Shown piece after piece: positions 20,684 through 29,627 of a stretch of 64,000 nucleotides of DNA. How positions within the stretch are numbered: the first letter of the stretch is position 1; each line of letters starts with the position of its first letter. Source of the stretch: Arthrobacter ulcerisalmonis (GTDB taxonomy: Bacteria; Actinomycetota; Actinomycetes; Actinomycetales; Micrococcaceae); contig NZ_UXAU01000024.1 in NCBI RefSeq assembly GCF_900609065.1, positions 1 to 64,000 on the forward strand. The letters run 5' to 3'. The position numbers were made by a program, and so were the translations under genes. The notes below the pieces were generated by a model that ran no database searches, had not been told where the DNA came from, and saw only the letters and a list, made by a program, of their open reading frames with translations.

Positions 20684-21349
20684 GTGCGTAAGGTTTTTCA
20701 GGAAGAGCTCACCCAGGTAGGTGACCAGCTGCTGGAGATCTCCCGGCTGGTCAGCGAAGCGTTGAAGAAGGCCACCACCTCATTCGAGGTAGCTGACGTG
20801 GATCTCGCCCAGGACGTCATTGCCGCTGACGCACGCATTGACTTCCTCCAGAACAGTCTCGATGAGCGCGCCATCGACATCCTGGCCCTGCAGGGCCCGG
20901 TTGCCAGCGACCTGCGCATGATCGTGGGATCGCTGCGGATGAGCGCCTCACTGGAACGAATGGGAGACCTGGCCCGGCACATCGCCCAGCTGGCCCGCCT
21001 CCGTTTCCCCTCGACGGTCATCCCCGCACCCATGACGGCCACCTTCACCCGGATGGCGGAACTGGACCAGATCATCGCGGACAAGCTGTCCGTGCTCCTG
21101 GAAACCCGCGACCTGGAGGTGGCCCGCGACATCCTCAAGGCCAACTCCGAAATCAACGATCTGCACCTGAGCGTCTTCAAGGCAATCGCCTCGCCCGACT
21201 GGGCCGAGTCCGCCGCCACCACCGTGGACGTGGCCCTGGCCAGCCGTTACTTTGAACGCTTCGCCGATCACGGCGTGTCCGTGGCGCAGAAGGTCACCTA
21301 CCTGGTCACCGGCGCCTGGCAGCCGTATGGCAACAGCGAACTCAGCTAA
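20684..21349 (+). CDS. phoU: Phosphate signalling protein PhoU
   Basis: PhoU damps SenX3-RegX3 (PhoR-PhoB) signalling when phosphate is plentiful. The 221-residue protein is made of two three-helix bundles, with the family pattern around ERMGDLARHIAQLA and its repeat RYFERFADHGVSVAQKV. GTG at 20684 (MRKVFQEELTQVGDQL) is preferred because AAGGAAAGGA lies 6 nt upstream and homologues begin here; an in-frame extension of 25 codons back to 20609 is not conserved-looking. It is divergent from senX3. Confidence 0.95.
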   Translation: MRKVFQEELTQVGDQLLEISRLVSEALKKATTSFEVADVDLAQDVIAADARIDFLQNSLDERAIDILALQGPVASDLRMIVGSLRMSASLERMGDLARHIAQLARLRFPSTVIPAPMTATFTRMAELDQIIADKLSVLLETRDLEVARDILKANSEINDLHLSVFKAIASPDWAESAATTVDVALASRYFERFADHGVSVAQKVTYLVTGAWQPYGNSELS

Positions 21350-21363
21350 CCGCTTTCCCACAT

Positions 21364-21409
21364 ACGACGTCGGCCCGGCCACCTTTTCAGGTGACCGGGC
21401 CGACGTCGT
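21364..21409. terminator. Bidirectional terminator between phoU and gpmA
   Basis: Perfect 15-bp arms ACGACGTCGGCCCGG and CCGGGCCGACGTCGT contain an inner CACC/GGTG stem. The hairpin sits between two convergent stops. Confidence 0.9.
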
Positions 21410-21422
21410 TAATGCGTTGTTG

Positions 21423-22169
21423 CTACTTTTTGCCCTGATTGGCCACGGCCTGGATGGCTGAGGCTGCGGCGTCCGGGTCCAGGTAGGTGCCGCCGATCTT
21501 GACGGGCTTGAAGTCCTCGTCGAGATCGTAGACCAGCGGGATGCCGGTGGGGATGTTCAGGCTGGCGATGGCGTCGTCGCTGATGCCGTCCAGGTGCTTG
21601 ACCAGCGCGCGCAGCGAGTTGCCGTGGGCGGTGACCAGGACGGTCTTGCCGGCCTTGAGGTCAACCTTGATGTCCGACTCCCAGTACGGCAGCAAACGGA
21701 CCAGGACATCCTTGAGGCATTCGGTGCGGGGCAAATCATCACCGAGGTCGGCGTAACGGGGATCGTGGGCCTGCGAGAACTCGCTGTCGTCGGACAGGAC
21801 CGGCGGCGGGGTGTCGTAGCTGCGGCGCCACTCAATGAACTGCTCTTCGCCGAACTCGGCAAGGGTCTGGGCCTTGTCCTTGCCCTGCAGTGCGCCGTAG
21901 TGGCGCTCGTTCAGGCGCCAGTCGCGCTTGACCGGGATCCAGCCACGATCAGCCTTGTCCAAGGCCATGTTGGCGGTGTTGATGGCACGCTTCAACAGCG
22001 ACGTGTAAAGAACGTCCGGCAGGAGATCGTGCTCAACCAAAAGCTCGCCGCCGCGGACGGCCTCGGTGCGTCCCTGGTCGTTGAGGTCAACGTCCACCCA
22101 GCCGGTGAACAGGTTCTTGGCGTTCCATTCGCTGTGGCCGTGGCGCAGCAAAATCAGCTTATAAGTCAT
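21423..22169 (-). CDS. gpmA: 2,3-bisphosphoglycerate-dependent phosphoglycerate mutase
   Basis: GpmA interconverts 3- and 2-phosphoglycerate in glycolysis and gluconeogenesis. The 248 residues match the dPGM family. The catalytic phosphohistidine motif [10 protein letters not shown] is at residues 6-15, with [16 protein letters not shown] and the second His in [17 protein letters not shown] at 22169 ([11 protein letters not shown]) matches family starts; an upstream in-frame ATG at 22178 adds MKI only. A TAGGAT box ends 7 nt before the chosen ATG. Confidence 0.96.
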   Translation of the reverse strand: MTYKLILLRHGHSEWNAKNLFTGWVDVDLNDQGRTEAVRGGELLVEHDLLPDVLYTSLLKRAINTANMALDKADRGWIPVKRDWRLNERHYGALQGKDKAQTLAEFGEEQFIEWRRSYDTPPPVLSDDSEFSQAHDPRYADLGDDLPRTECLKDVLVRLLPYWESDIKVDLKAGKTVLVTAHGNSLRALVKHLDGISDDAIASLNIPTGIPLVYDLDEDFKPVKIGGTYLDPDAAASAIQAVANQGKK

Positions 22170-22176
22170 GATTTTC

Positions 22177-22182
22177 ATCCTA
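22177..22182 (-). promoter_or_regulatory. Possible -10 box of gpmA (leaderless)
   Basis: TAGGAT on the minus strand is 7 nt before the ATG. Its AGGA could instead be read as a weak Shine-Dalgarno. Confidence 0.4.
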
Positions 22183-22288
22183 GCCGAGTAACATTGCGGG
22201 AGGCGTTGCGTTACTTTCCTGTGGACCTTGGCTGGCTCGGTGCCGGTATGCGCCGCTGCCCGCCCGGCCAAAGCTATAAGGTAGGGCG

Positions 22289-23128
22289 GTGGTGCAAAAG
22301 GCAGAGCGGGTGGACGCCCCGCAGATCTCCGGCAAGCGGGCTGGCCGGCCCGGTCGTCCGGTCGGCAACGTCACCCGCGGCACCACCAACCCCAACCGGA
22401 TGCGCCGCGTGGACCGCTGGGTCACCGGACCGCAGGCCTGGCGCCTCCGCACCGCGACGGACCCCCTGGTGGTGGACCTGGGCTACGGCGCAACGCCCGC
22501 CACCGCCGTCGAACTTTACGAACGCCTTGCCGTCCTGCGACCGGACGTGCGGGTGGCTGGCGTGGAAATCGAGCCGGCTCGGGTGCGGGCGGCGCTCCCG
22601 CTGCAGCGTCCAGGACTGAGCTTCCACGTGGGCGGGTTTGAGCTTCCCGTTCCGGGCCGCCCCGTCCTGGTGCGCGCCTTCAATGTGCTCCGCCAGTACG
22701 AGGAGGCGGACGTTGGCGGAATTTGGCGGCTGGTTCAGGATCGGCTGGCGCCCCAAGGGCTGTTCATCGACGGGACGTGCGACGAGATCGGCAGGCGCGT
22801 CTGCTGGATCGCGCTGGACTCGCAGCGCCCGCTGTCGTTGAGCTTTTCCGTGCGTTTTGGCAGTTTCGAACTTCCGTCAGAGGTTGCCGAACGGCTGCCC
22901 AAGGCGCTGATCCACCGGAACGTTCCGGGTGAGCCAGTGCACGCGCTGCTGCAGGCGATGGACCGCGCGTGGCTGGAAAGCGCGCCGCTTGCATCGTTCG
23001 GGAACAGGCAGCGCTGGCAAGGGATGTGCCGCGGCCTGCGCGACGCCGGCTGGCCGGTCCACGACGGGCCAGCCAGGTGGCGCCTGGGCGAACTCACTAT
23101 CGGCTGGGATGCCGTCGCGCCAGCTTAG
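22289..23128 (+). CDS. Putative class I SAM-dependent methyltransferase
   Basis: The substrate is unknown. The 279-residue protein has a Rossmann-type motif [17 protein letters not shown] (residues ~60-75), followed by an acidic strand end [11 protein letters not shown], both typical of class I methyltransferases. The first ~35 residues are basic (Arg/Gly/Pro). It begins with GTG at 22289 or the adjacent GTG at 22292; TATAAG at 22275-22280 is only 8 nt upstream, so transcription may start at the start codon. It converges on the DUF2516 gene, with a weak hairpin at 23135-23154 between them. Confidence 0.75.
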   Translation: MVQKAERVDAPQISGKRAGRPGRPVGNVTRGTTNPNRMRRVDRWVTGPQAWRLRTATDPLVVDLGYGATPATAVELYERLAVLRPDVRVAGVEIEPARVRAALPLQRPGLSFHVGGFELPVPGRPVLVRAFNVLRQYEEADVGGIWRLVQDRLAPQGLFIDGTCDEIGRRVCWIALDSQRPLSLSFSVRFGSFELPSEVAERLPKALIHRNVPGEPVHALLQAMDRAWLESAPLASFGNRQRWQGMCRGLRDAGWPVHDGPARWRLGELTIGWDAVAPA

Positions 23129-23134
23129 GTTGCG

Positions 23135-23154
23135 CGGGCCCGCTGGCGGGTCCG
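23135..23154. terminator. Weak hairpin between convergent genes
   Basis: Arms CGGGCCCGC and GCGGGTCCG (8 of 9 paired) with a 2-nt loop lie between the stops of the methyltransferase and the DUF2516 gene. There is no T tract. Confidence 0.4.
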
Positions 23155-23155
23155 G

Positions 23156-23515
23156 CTACCAGGGGCCGTAGGGTCCCATGTTGCGGCTACCGCCGCGGCC
23201 AGCGTCCTTGAGGGCCGGCCGAACGTCTGCGAGGTAGACACAGGCGGCCGTCACGGCGGCCAGACCAAAGAGTCCCAGGGTGCCGAAGATTCCGCCGCCA
23301 CCGCTGCTCCCGAAGAGGGAGATGGCGCCGACCAGGGTTGCGCCGCCCGTCAGCGCCAGCCAGAACGACTTGGTGCGCTTGCCGGTTGCCTCAAAGGCAT
23401 CTCCGCGGTGCCGCACGCAGTCCACCACAGCCCAGAGTTCGAGCCCCAGCGCCACCAGCGCCAGGAGGAAAAACACTGCCGTCTCAACGGGCCGAATAAT
23501 CATTTCACCATCCAC
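23156..23515 (-). CDS. DUF2516 family membrane protein
   Basis: The function is unknown. The 119-residue protein has three predicted membrane segments: VFFLLALVALGLELWAVVDC (about 14-33), LALTGGATLVGAISLFG and LGLFGLAAVTAACVYLA. The C-terminal tail is Gly/Arg-rich. The pattern matches the small actinobacterial DUF2516 family. The start may be GTG at 23515, 10 bp after the upstream PLP-enzyme stop with a TAGGCT box 7 nt before it, or ATG at 23503. The -10 box overlaps the upstream stop region, so it may have its own start site inside the unit. Confidence 0.8.
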   Translation of the reverse strand: MDGEMIIRPVETAVFFLLALVALGLELWAVVDCVRHRGDAFEATGKRTKSFWLALTGGATLVGAISLFGSSGGGGIFGTLGLFGLAAVTAACVYLADVRPALKDAGRGGSRNMGPYGPW

Positions 23516-23522
23516 AGCGCCC

Positions 23523-23528
23523 AGCCTA
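23523..23528 (-). promoter_or_regulatory. Probable -10 box of the DUF2516 gene
   Basis: TAGGCT overlaps the stop of the upstream PLP-enzyme gene and ends 7 nt before the GTG. Confidence 0.4.
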
Positions 23529-24731
23529 TCCTTTCAACCGGTCCAGCGCCTGCGTCAGGTCGGCCCAGAGGTCCTCGACGTTTTCCACGCCGACGCTGAG
23601 GCGAATGAGATCTTCCGGTACGCTGACCGGCTCAGCCGCGTGCCGGCGTCGTCGTTCGATCAGAGACTCGACGCCGCCCAAGGAGGTGGCCTGCAGCCAG
23701 AGTTCAAGGGCGCGGACTAGGTGATCTGCGGCGTCCGCGGCAGACACCCCGGGCACAGGTGCGAGCTGGATGCAGACGATGGACCCGAATCCGGTCATCT
23801 GCGCTTTCGCCCGGTCATGGCCCGGGTGCGTGGGCAGTCCGGGGAAAAGAACGGTGCCGATCAACGGGTGGGCCTCAAGGCGCTCCGCGACGGTCTGTGC
23901 CGATTCCTGCGACCGCGCCACGCGTAGCGCAAGCGTCCGGAGGCCGCGGAGCGCAAGCCAGGCCTCAAAGGGGCCGGCGATGCCGCCGTGGATGGTGCGG
24001 TGGTGGAGCAGTGCGGCGCGAAGGTCCGGGTTCGAGGTCACCAGCGCGCCCAGCACCACATCGGAATGGCCAGCCAGGTACTTGGTCACCGAGTGAAGCA
24101 CGACGTCGGAGCCCAGTTTCAGGGGCTGCTGACCCAGCGGGGTGGAAAAGGTATTGTCGGTCACCACGATCGCACCGGCCCGGTGGGCTGCCGCGGCCAG
24201 GGCCTCAACCTCGGCAATGCCGAGCATGGGGTTGGTGGGACTCTCCAGCCAAAGCATGCTGGCGGGGCGGGAGCCGTCCCCACCCTGCGATCCTGGCGCG
24301 TCTGCCAGCGCCGCCACCACAGCCTCCGTGTCGGCAATATCCACTTGTCGGAGTTCGATGAAGCCTTTTTGCGCCAACTCTCCGGCCATCACCAACGTGC
24401 CGGAATAGCTGTGGGTAGGCATCACCAACACGCCGCCAGCCGGGATAAGCGAAAGTGCCGAGCTCACCGCAGCGAGCCCGGATGCATAGAGCAGCCCGGG
24501 AAGTTCCGCGCCTTCCAACTGTCCCAGGGCTTCCTCGAACGGGTCCCAGGTGGGGTTGGAATACCGGCCGTACCCGCGATCGCCGTCAGCCAACGGGCCG
24601 GTCCCAAAGTAGGTGGAGGAGAGGACGATCGGCGGGTTGACCGGCTCATCCCGTTCCCTGGGTGGGCGGGCGGCAGCCACCACCAGCGTCTCGGCGGAAA
24701 GGGCAGCCAACTGCTGTTCAGAAAGACTCAT
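23526..24731 (-). CDS. metB: Cystathionine gamma-synthase/lyase-type PLP enzyme
   Basis: This is a Cys/Met-metabolism PLP enzyme of 401 residues that acts in transsulfuration: cystathionine gamma-synthase, or the closely related gamma-lyase. It has the aligned blocks YGRYSNPTWDPFEEALGQLEG, ASGLAAVSSALSLI, TNPML, VVTDNTFSTP, the Schiff-base Lys in HSVTKYLAGHSD, and the C-terminal RLSVGVENVEDL. Which reaction dominates cannot be decided from sequence by eye. ATG at 24731 (MSLSEQQ) follows a TACGCT box by 6 nt; the longer upstream frame is not conserved. It is divergent from tmk. Confidence 0.88.
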   Translation of the reverse strand: MSLSEQQLAALSAETLVVAAARPPRERDEPVNPPIVLSSTYFGTGPLADGDRGYGRYSNPTWDPFEEALGQLEGAELPGLLYASGLAAVSSALSLIPAGGVLVMPTHSYSGTLVMAGELAQKGFIELRQVDIADTEAVVAALADAPGSQGGDGSRPASMLWLESPTNPMLGIAEVEALAAAAHRAGAIVVTDNTFSTPLGQQPLKLGSDVVLHSVTKYLAGHSDVVLGALVTSNPDLRAALLHHRTIHGGIAGPFEAWLALRGLRTLALRVARSQESAQTVAERLEAHPLIGTVLFPGLPTHPGHDRAKAQMTGFGSIVCIQLAPVPGVSAADAADHLVRALELWLQATSLGGVESLIERRRRHAAEPVSVPEDLIRLSVGVENVEDLWADLTQALDRLKG

Positions 24732-24737
24732 TCGAAA

Positions 24738-24743
24738 AGCGTA
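24738..24743 (-). promoter_or_regulatory. Probable -10 box of the metB-like gene (leaderless)
   Basis: TACGCT on the minus strand ends 6 nt before the ATG at 24731. Confidence 0.45.
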
Positions 24744-24831
24744 CTGTCCGGCGCGGATCCGGGAGAAAGCCCGGACCCGTTCCGTCATCCACATACGCGC
24801 GGGGCAGTGACACGTTGCCAGCAAGGATCGG

Positions 24832-24837
24832 TAGGCT
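24832..24837 (+). promoter_or_regulatory. Probable -10 box of tmk (leaderless)
   Basis: TAGGCT ends 6 nt before the tmk GTG. There is no Shine-Dalgarno between them. Confidence 0.5.
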
Positions 24838-24843
24838 GGTGCG

Positions 24844-25515
24844 GTGAGCACACAAGAGGCAGGCCTATTCATCGCATTCGAGGGCGGCGATGGTGCTGGC
24901 AAATCCACCCAGGCGCGGCTGCTGGCGGATGCCCTCACGGCCCGCGGGCTCACTGTGCTGCAAACCCGCGAACCCGGTGGTACCCCTATTGGCGAGAGGC
25001 TGCGCTCCCTAGTTCTGGATCACGGCCACGGGCACATCGACGCGCACACCGAGGCCCTGATCTTCGCGGCGTCCCGGGCCGCGCACGCCAGCCAGGTGAT
25101 CCGGCCAGCCCTTGACCGCGGCGACATTGTCCTGACGGACCGGTACATCGACTCGTCGGTGGCCTATCAGGGCGCTGGCCGGGATCTCGGCGAAGACGCC
25201 GTCCGCACCCTGAATGAGTGGGCTACGTCGGGACTGCAACCGCACCTGACGGTGTTGCTGGATGTTGATCCCGCCGTCGGGCGCCAGCGCCGAACCGCCG
25301 GTGACGCTGCGGAAGACCGGCTCGAATCCGAGGCGGACGAATTCCACGCCCGGATCCGCGCGGCGTTCCTGGATCTTGCGGCGAACCGGCCAGACGGATA
25401 TCTCGTCCTCCCCGCCCACCTGAGTGTCGCGGAACTCGCCGCCAGGATTCTGGAACGCGTGACCTTCCTGCACAGCGTTGCGGCTGGGACCCGCCCCGGG
25501 CTCGTGGCGCCGTGA
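24844..25515 (+). CDS. tmk: Thymidylate kinase
   Basis: Tmk phosphorylates dTMP to dTDP. The 223-residue protein carries the P-loop FEGGDGAGKSTQ (13-24), the REPGGTPIGE substrate loop, the DRYIDSSVAYQG block, and a short LID region (RRTAGDAAEDR). The start is GTG at 24844. Its stop overlaps the holB start as GTGA, so tmk-holB is a coupled operon, the usual arrangement. Confidence 0.96.
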   Translation: MSTQEAGLFIAFEGGDGAGKSTQARLLADALTARGLTVLQTREPGGTPIGERLRSLVLDHGHGHIDAHTEALIFAASRAAHASQVIRPALDRGDIVLTDRYIDSSVAYQGAGRDLGEDAVRTLNEWATSGLQPHLTVLLDVDPAVGRQRRTAGDAAEDRLESEADEFHARIRAAFLDLAANRPDGYLVLPAHLSVAELAARILERVTFLHSVAAGTRPGLVAP

Positions 25516-26654
25516 GCGTCTGGGACGACCTTCAGGGCCAGCCCGCCGTCGTCGAGCAACTGCGGCAAGCTGCCAGCGGCGACGCCCTGACGCACGCTTG
25601 GTTGTTTACCGGCCCCCCAGGCTCGGGCCGGTCCAACGCGGCCAAGGCTTTCGCCGCGGCTTTGAATTGCGACCAGGACAATGTGAACCAGCGAGGCTGT
25701 GGGATATGCGCCGCCTGCCGGACCATCCTCGGCGAAACCCACTCTGACGTGACGTTTGTGCGGACCGAAAAGGTCACCATCACCATCGACGAAGCCCGCG
25801 AACTGGTAGCCAAGGCGGGAAACCGGCCGTCGTCCGGGCGGTGGCGGATCATTGTGGTCGAAGATGCTGATCGGATGGCCGAGCGCACCACCAACGTGCT
25901 CCTCAAGGCCATCGAGGAGCCCACGCCGCGGACGGTGTGGATGCTGTGCGCCCCGTCGCCCGCGGACGTCCTGGTCACCATCCGGTCGCGGTGCCGTAGC
26001 GTTGGCCTTCGCCTGCCACCTGCCGCCGACGTCGCGGCACTGCTGGTAAAGCGCGACGGCGTGGATCCAGTTTTGGCCGAACGTGCGGCACGTGCCGCGC
26101 AGAGCCACGTGGGGATCGCCCGCCGGCTGGCGCGCGATCCCGGTGCGCGGGAGCGGCGACTGGAAACGGTGCGCTTTCCCTTGTCGCTGCGCGGGGTTAC
26201 GGCTGCTGTGATGATGGCGGACAAGCTGGTGAAAATCGCCACGGCAGAGGCCAACAGTTCCAACGAGGAACGCGACGCCGCGGAGAAGATCGCCCTGCTG
26301 GCCACCCTTGGCGCACCGGAATCCGGCACACTCCCACCGGCCATGCGCAGCCAGGTCAAGCAACTCGAAGACGACCAGAAACGGCGTGCGAAGAGGTCCA
26401 TCACCGATTCGCTGGATCGGACCCTGACGGACTTGATGTCCTTCTACCGGGACGTGCTCATCATTCAGTTGGGCGACGCCGTCGAACTCGTCAATGCTGA
26501 GCTGCGCCACGAACTCGAGGAGTTCGCCAGCCGTTCCACCCCCGAAACCACGCTGGCCAGGATGGATGCCATCAACAAGGCCCGCGAACGCATTACCACC
26601 ACCAACGTTGCACCGCTGTTGACCATAGAGTCCATGGCAGCCAGCCTGATCTGA
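25512..26654 (+). CDS. holB: DNA polymerase III subunit delta'
   Basis: This is the clamp-loader stator subunit. The 380-residue protein has an AAA+ core with a degenerate Walker A, GPPGSGRS (Arg replaces the catalytic Lys, as expected for delta'). A zinc-finger set follows (C within ALNCDQ, then GCGICAACR), then sensor/SRC-like IRSRCRSVGLRLP and the helical collar domain. Translation is coupled to tmk through GTGA. Confidence 0.93.
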   Translation: MSVWDDLQGQPAVVEQLRQAASGDALTHAWLFTGPPGSGRSNAAKAFAAALNCDQDNVNQRGCGICAACRTILGETHSDVTFVRTEKVTITIDEARELVAKAGNRPSSGRWRIIVVEDADRMAERTTNVLLKAIEEPTPRTVWMLCAPSPADVLVTIRSRCRSVGLRLPPAADVAALLVKRDGVDPVLAERAARAAQSHVGIARRLARDPGARERRLETVRFPLSLRGVTAAVMMADKLVKIATAEANSSNEERDAAEKIALLATLGAPESGTLPPAMRSQVKQLEDDQKRRAKRSITDSLDRTLTDLMSFYRDVLIIQLGDAVELVNAELRHELEEFASRSTPETTLARMDAINKARERITTTNVAPLLTIESMAASLI

Positions 26655-26672
26655 CCCTTTCAAGGAGACCCG

Positions 26673-28235
26673 ATGACTGCCCGTCCCCTGCCCATCCGAC
26701 GACGATCCATGGGTTCAACGCTTCGCGCCGCCGGTGCCTTGGCGCTGGCCCTGGCGCTGGCGTCCTGCACCGTAGTCGACGGCGGCAAGACCCAGGAGAC
26801 CGCCACCGGAAAAGCCGATCCCAGCATCGTCGCGGCAGCGCCGTCGGAGCTGGCGGACTACTACTCCCAGACGGTGGTGTGGGAACCGTGTGAGCGCGAA
26901 TTCCAGTGCGCCAAGGTCACCGTTCCCAGCGACTACGCCGCGCCCAAAGGCGAGACCATCCAGCTGGCGGTGTTGCGGGCGCCCAGCACGGGATCCAAGA
27001 CCGGCAGCCTGTTGGTGAACCCTGGCGGGCCGGGAGCGTCGGGCTTCGACTTTGTCCGCGACGGCGCCAACACCCAGTTCCCCACCACGGTGCGGGACGC
27101 GTTCGACCTGGTGGGCTTTGATCCACGCGGCGTGAAACGCTCAGCCCCCGTCACCTGCATGACGGACGCCGAACGTGACGCGTCCCGGGCCAAGATCTAC
27201 GACCTGGATTCGGACAACGGTGTTGCGGCGTTGGTTGCCGACAACAAGGTCATAGCGGAACAGTGCGCCCAGCAGACCGGGCCGATCATGGCGCACATTG
27301 ACACCGTCAGCGCGGCCAAGGACCTGGACATCCTCCGGGCCGTGGTCAACGACGCCAAGCTGAACTACGTGGGCTATTCCTACGGCACGTTCCTGGGCTC
27401 CACGTACGCCTCGCTGTTCCCGAACAACGTGGGCCGCATGGTGCTGGACGGCGCCTTGGATCCGGCCATCAGCAACGAGGAACTCACCAGCGGCCAGGCA
27501 GTCGCCTTCGAAAAGTCGTTGGCCGCCTATGTGGCCAGCTGCCTGCGGCAGAACGGTTGCCCGCTCAGCGGCGATGTTGAGTCCGGCGTCCAGCAGATCC
27601 GGGACCTGATCGCTGCTGTCAAGGAGACGCCGCGCACAGCCAAGGACGGCCGGTTGGTCAACGCCACCATGTTCGTCAGCGGCCTGATCACCCCGCTGTA
27701 CAACGACCAGAGCTGGCCGGCCCTGACGCAGGCACTCCAGGCGGCAACCCAGGGCGACATGAGCCCCATGCTGCGCCTGGCGGACCTCGGCGCCGACCGG
27801 GCCGCCGACGGCACCTACACGTCCAATTCAGCCTTTGCGTTCAACGCCATCAACTGCCTGGACTACCCCATGGTGACCGATTTGGCCGCCATGCGGGCCG
27901 AGCAGCAGACACTGATCCAGGAGTCCCCCACCTTCGGGTACTTCTTCGCCTTCGGCGGCACCAATTGCACGGACTGGCCATACAAGAACATCCGCACCCC
28001 GGCACCGGTCCAGTACACCGGCGACTCCCCCATTGTGGTGATCGGCACCACCGGAGATCCCGCCACGCCCGTTCAGTGGGCTGGCTCGCTCCGCAAGCAA
28101 TTGGGCAACGCCTCATTGCTGACGTGGCAGGGCGAGGGCCACACCGCCTATGGCCGGTCCAACAGCTGCATCGAAGACGCGGTGGACGACTTCCTCCTCA
28201 GCGGCCAAGTACCTGCCGACAACACCCTCTGCTGA
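26673..28235 (+). CDS. Secreted alpha/beta-hydrolase lipoprotein (tripeptidyl aminopeptidase-like)
   Basis: This extracytoplasmic serine peptidase belongs to the Streptomyces TAP/SlpD-SlpE family and probably trims peptides from the N-terminus. The 520-residue protein has a signal peptide and lipobox ALASC with Cys32. The alpha/beta-hydrolase oxyanion segment NPGGPGASG, nucleophile S236 in GYSYGTF, the acid in GDPATPV and the His in GEGHTAYG are all present, with the TAP C-terminal domain. CAAGGAGACC precedes the ATG. It is 18 bp after holB, but the ribosome-binding site and different role suggest a separate product of the same read-through unit. Confidence 0.9.
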   Translation: MTARPLPIRRRSMGSTLRAAGALALALALASCTVVDGGKTQETATGKADPSIVAAAPSELADYYSQTVVWEPCEREFQCAKVTVPSDYAAPKGETIQLAVLRAPSTGSKTGSLLVNPGGPGASGFDFVRDGANTQFPTTVRDAFDLVGFDPRGVKRSAPVTCMTDAERDASRAKIYDLDSDNGVAALVADNKVIAEQCAQQTGPIMAHIDTVSAAKDLDILRAVVNDAKLNYVGYSYGTFLGSTYASLFPNNVGRMVLDGALDPAISNEELTSGQAVAFEKSLAAYVASCLRQNGCPLSGDVESGVQQIRDLIAAVKETPRTAKDGRLVNATMFVSGLITPLYNDQSWPALTQALQAATQGDMSPMLRLADLGADRAADGTYTSNSAFAFNAINCLDYPMVTDLAAMRAEQQTLIQESPTFGYFFAFGGTNCTDWPYKNIRTPAPVQYTGDSPIVVIGTTGDPATPVQWAGSLRKQLGNASLLTWQGEGHTAYGRSNSCIEDAVDDFLLSGQVPADNTLC

Positions 28236-28323
28236 CTCCAGCTCCATTTTGACCCGGGCGCCGGGCCTCCATTACAGTTGACTCTTGCGTGAAGCGCCCG
28301 GTTCGCCGGAAAGTTCACGCGGT

Positions 28324-28396
28324 GCTTCCTTAGCTCAGTCGGTAGAGCGTTTCACTCGTAATGAAAAGGTCATCAGTTCGATTCTGATAGGAAGCT
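28324..28396 (+). tRNA. tRNA-Thr (anticodon CGT)
   Basis: The cloverleaf is clear: acceptor GCTTCCT pairs with AGGAAGC, anticodon stem TTTCA/TGAAA encloses loop CTCGTAA (anticodon CGT, reads ACG), and the T arm contains GTTCGATTC. The discriminator is T and CCA is not encoded. The length is 73 nt. Confidence 0.95.
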
Positions 28397-28403
28397 CGGG
28401 CAA

Positions 28404-28447
28404 AACCCCGTATTTTCGTCGATAGCGACGTTGGTACGGGGTTTTTT
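28404..28447 (+). terminator. Terminator after tRNA-Thr
   Basis: Arms AACCCCGTA and TACGGGGTT flank an inner CGTCG/CGACG stem and are followed by six Ts. It is a classic intrinsic terminator. Confidence 0.9.
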
Positions 28448-28506
28448 GCTGGTTAAACCGGTTGATTAGCACATCGTGATCGCCCTTCCAAAGCTCCGCC
28501 GTCGGC

Positions 28507-28926
28507 CTACGGAATAGGGACGTGCTCGTCGACCGTGCGGTTGTACGGCGCCCTGTCAGGGCAGTCGATGGAGGCCGTGACGGGACCTTCTGGCTGGTCC
28601 GTGTAGCGCACGCAAGCGTTGACCGTCCGCTGCTCACCGAACAGTCCCCCGCTGGTGGTCACGTGCTCTTCAAAGTAGAGGTCTGCGTAGAAGACGTCCT
28701 CCTCCCAGCCGAAGTCGTACACGTGGGCGCCTCCGGCGTTCATCTTCGTCGCCATGAGGATCCGGTCGCTGGTGTCGTTGGTCGAGACAACGTGCGTGAA
28801 CCAAGGCAGGGCTTCAGTGGCCTGGTCGCGAATGGCAGACCTGGCTATGTCGTCGATTGACGGCCGACATCCCGCCAGACCGAGAGCGACCATGATAGCC
28901 AGGCAGACCGTGGTGAACCTTCGCAT
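28507..28926 (-). CDS. Uncharacterised small lipoprotein
   Basis: I do not recognise a family. The 139-residue protein has a signal peptide ending in lipobox GLAGC (Cys at about 20), so it is probably anchored to the outer membrane face. The mature domain is acidic with two Cys residues (NACVRY and SIDCPDR) that could form a disulfide, and a DLYFEEHVTT segment. ATG at 28926 is chosen over an upstream TTG because GGGGGAAG lies immediately before it. It is isolated between the tRNA-Thr terminator and the toxin-antitoxin pair, and its base composition is somewhat less GC-biased than its neighbours. Confidence 0.75.
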   Translation of the reverse strand: MRRFTTVCLAIMVALGLAGCRPSIDDIARSAIRDQATEALPWFTHVVSTNDTSDRILMATKMNAGGAHVYDFGWEEDVFYADLYFEEHVTTSGGLFGEQRTVNACVRYTDQPEGPVTASIDCPDRAPYNRTVDEHVPIP

Positions 28927-29012
28927 TCTTCCCCCCAATCATTTGTTGACCCAGCCTAGCCTCCACCGGTAGGCCTTCCACGAGTGACAGCAGTGGCATA
29001 AACTGTGGGCGT

Positions 29013-29019
29013 TGAAGGA
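29013..29019 (+). promoter_or_regulatory. Ribosome-binding site setting the antitoxin start
   Basis: GAAGGAG lies 6 nt before GTG 29026. A TAAACT -10 candidate at 28999-29004 directly abuts the earlier GTG at 29005, which would then be too early to be transcribed. Together these favour the 29026 start. Confidence 0.55.
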
Positions 29020-29025
29020 GTTGAC

Positions 29026-29625
29026 GTGACCATCCAGGATCACCACAGCCAGACGAATAGACCCGACGCTCTCACCGCATGGATCGACGCCGCCGATATT
29101 TCGTTCAACCAAGAAGATCTCGTGGCCGCCCTGCAGGAAATGACGCGAAGCACCACGGCTACTGCCCTCCCAGCGCACGATCAAGCCTTTTGGGCCGAGC
29201 ATTCCGGAATCGATGCATCGCGCAGCCGCAGGAACGTGGCTGCACGGAATGCCGCGAACCGCGTTCTTTTGGATTCCTCGACCATCCCCGCCTCTGCTGT
29301 TGCCGAGCGAATGGAACTGTCAGCGTCCACCGTCAGGCATTACAAGGCTGCGCATAAGTTGTATTCCTACCTGGTCAATGGAAAACTCGCCTTCCCCGAC
29401 TGGCAGTTCATCAACGCCGGAAAGCTAGCACTGCCCGCCTTGGAGGATGTCTTGGCGGCGTTGCCGTCAGACCTGCATCCACAATCGGTTGCTGGCTTCT
29501 TCCTGACACCGCAACCAGATTTGGTCCTGAATGGCGAACCCGTCTCGGCCAAAGCCTGGCTAGCGGAAGGTGGCAATAAAGACCTGGTCGTCAGCCTGGC
29601 CAAAGATTTGGCTGCCGGGAACTGA
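29026..29625 (+). CDS. Putative antitoxin with HTH and MbcA/ParS-like C-terminus
   Basis: This gene probably encodes the antitoxin of the RES toxin that follows 2 bp later. Of 199 residues, about 85-130 form a helix-turn-helix (STIPASAVAERMELSASTV). The C-terminal third (ALEDVLAALPSDLHPQSVAG, then PVSAKAWLAEGG near the end) resembles the toxin-binding region of Xre/MbcA/ParS-type antitoxins that pair with RES domains. Like other antitoxins it should bind its own promoter. The identification rests on gene order and motif resemblance, not on a search; it could be a plain regulator. Confidence 0.7.
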   Translation: MTIQDHHSQTNRPDALTAWIDAADISFNQEDLVAALQEMTRSTTATALPAHDQAFWAEHSGIDASRSRRNVAARNAANRVLLDSSTIPASAVAERMELSASTVRHYKAAHKLYSYLVNGKLAFPDWQFINAGKLALPALEDVLAALPSDLHPQSVAGFFLTPQPDLVLNGEPVSAKAWLAEGGNKDLVVSLAKDLAAGN

Positions 29626-29627
29626 CC

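Noticed and set aside
22289..22295. Calling the exact start of the methyltransferase
   Set aside because: Two adjacent GTG codons are equally possible; the first is listed only by convention.
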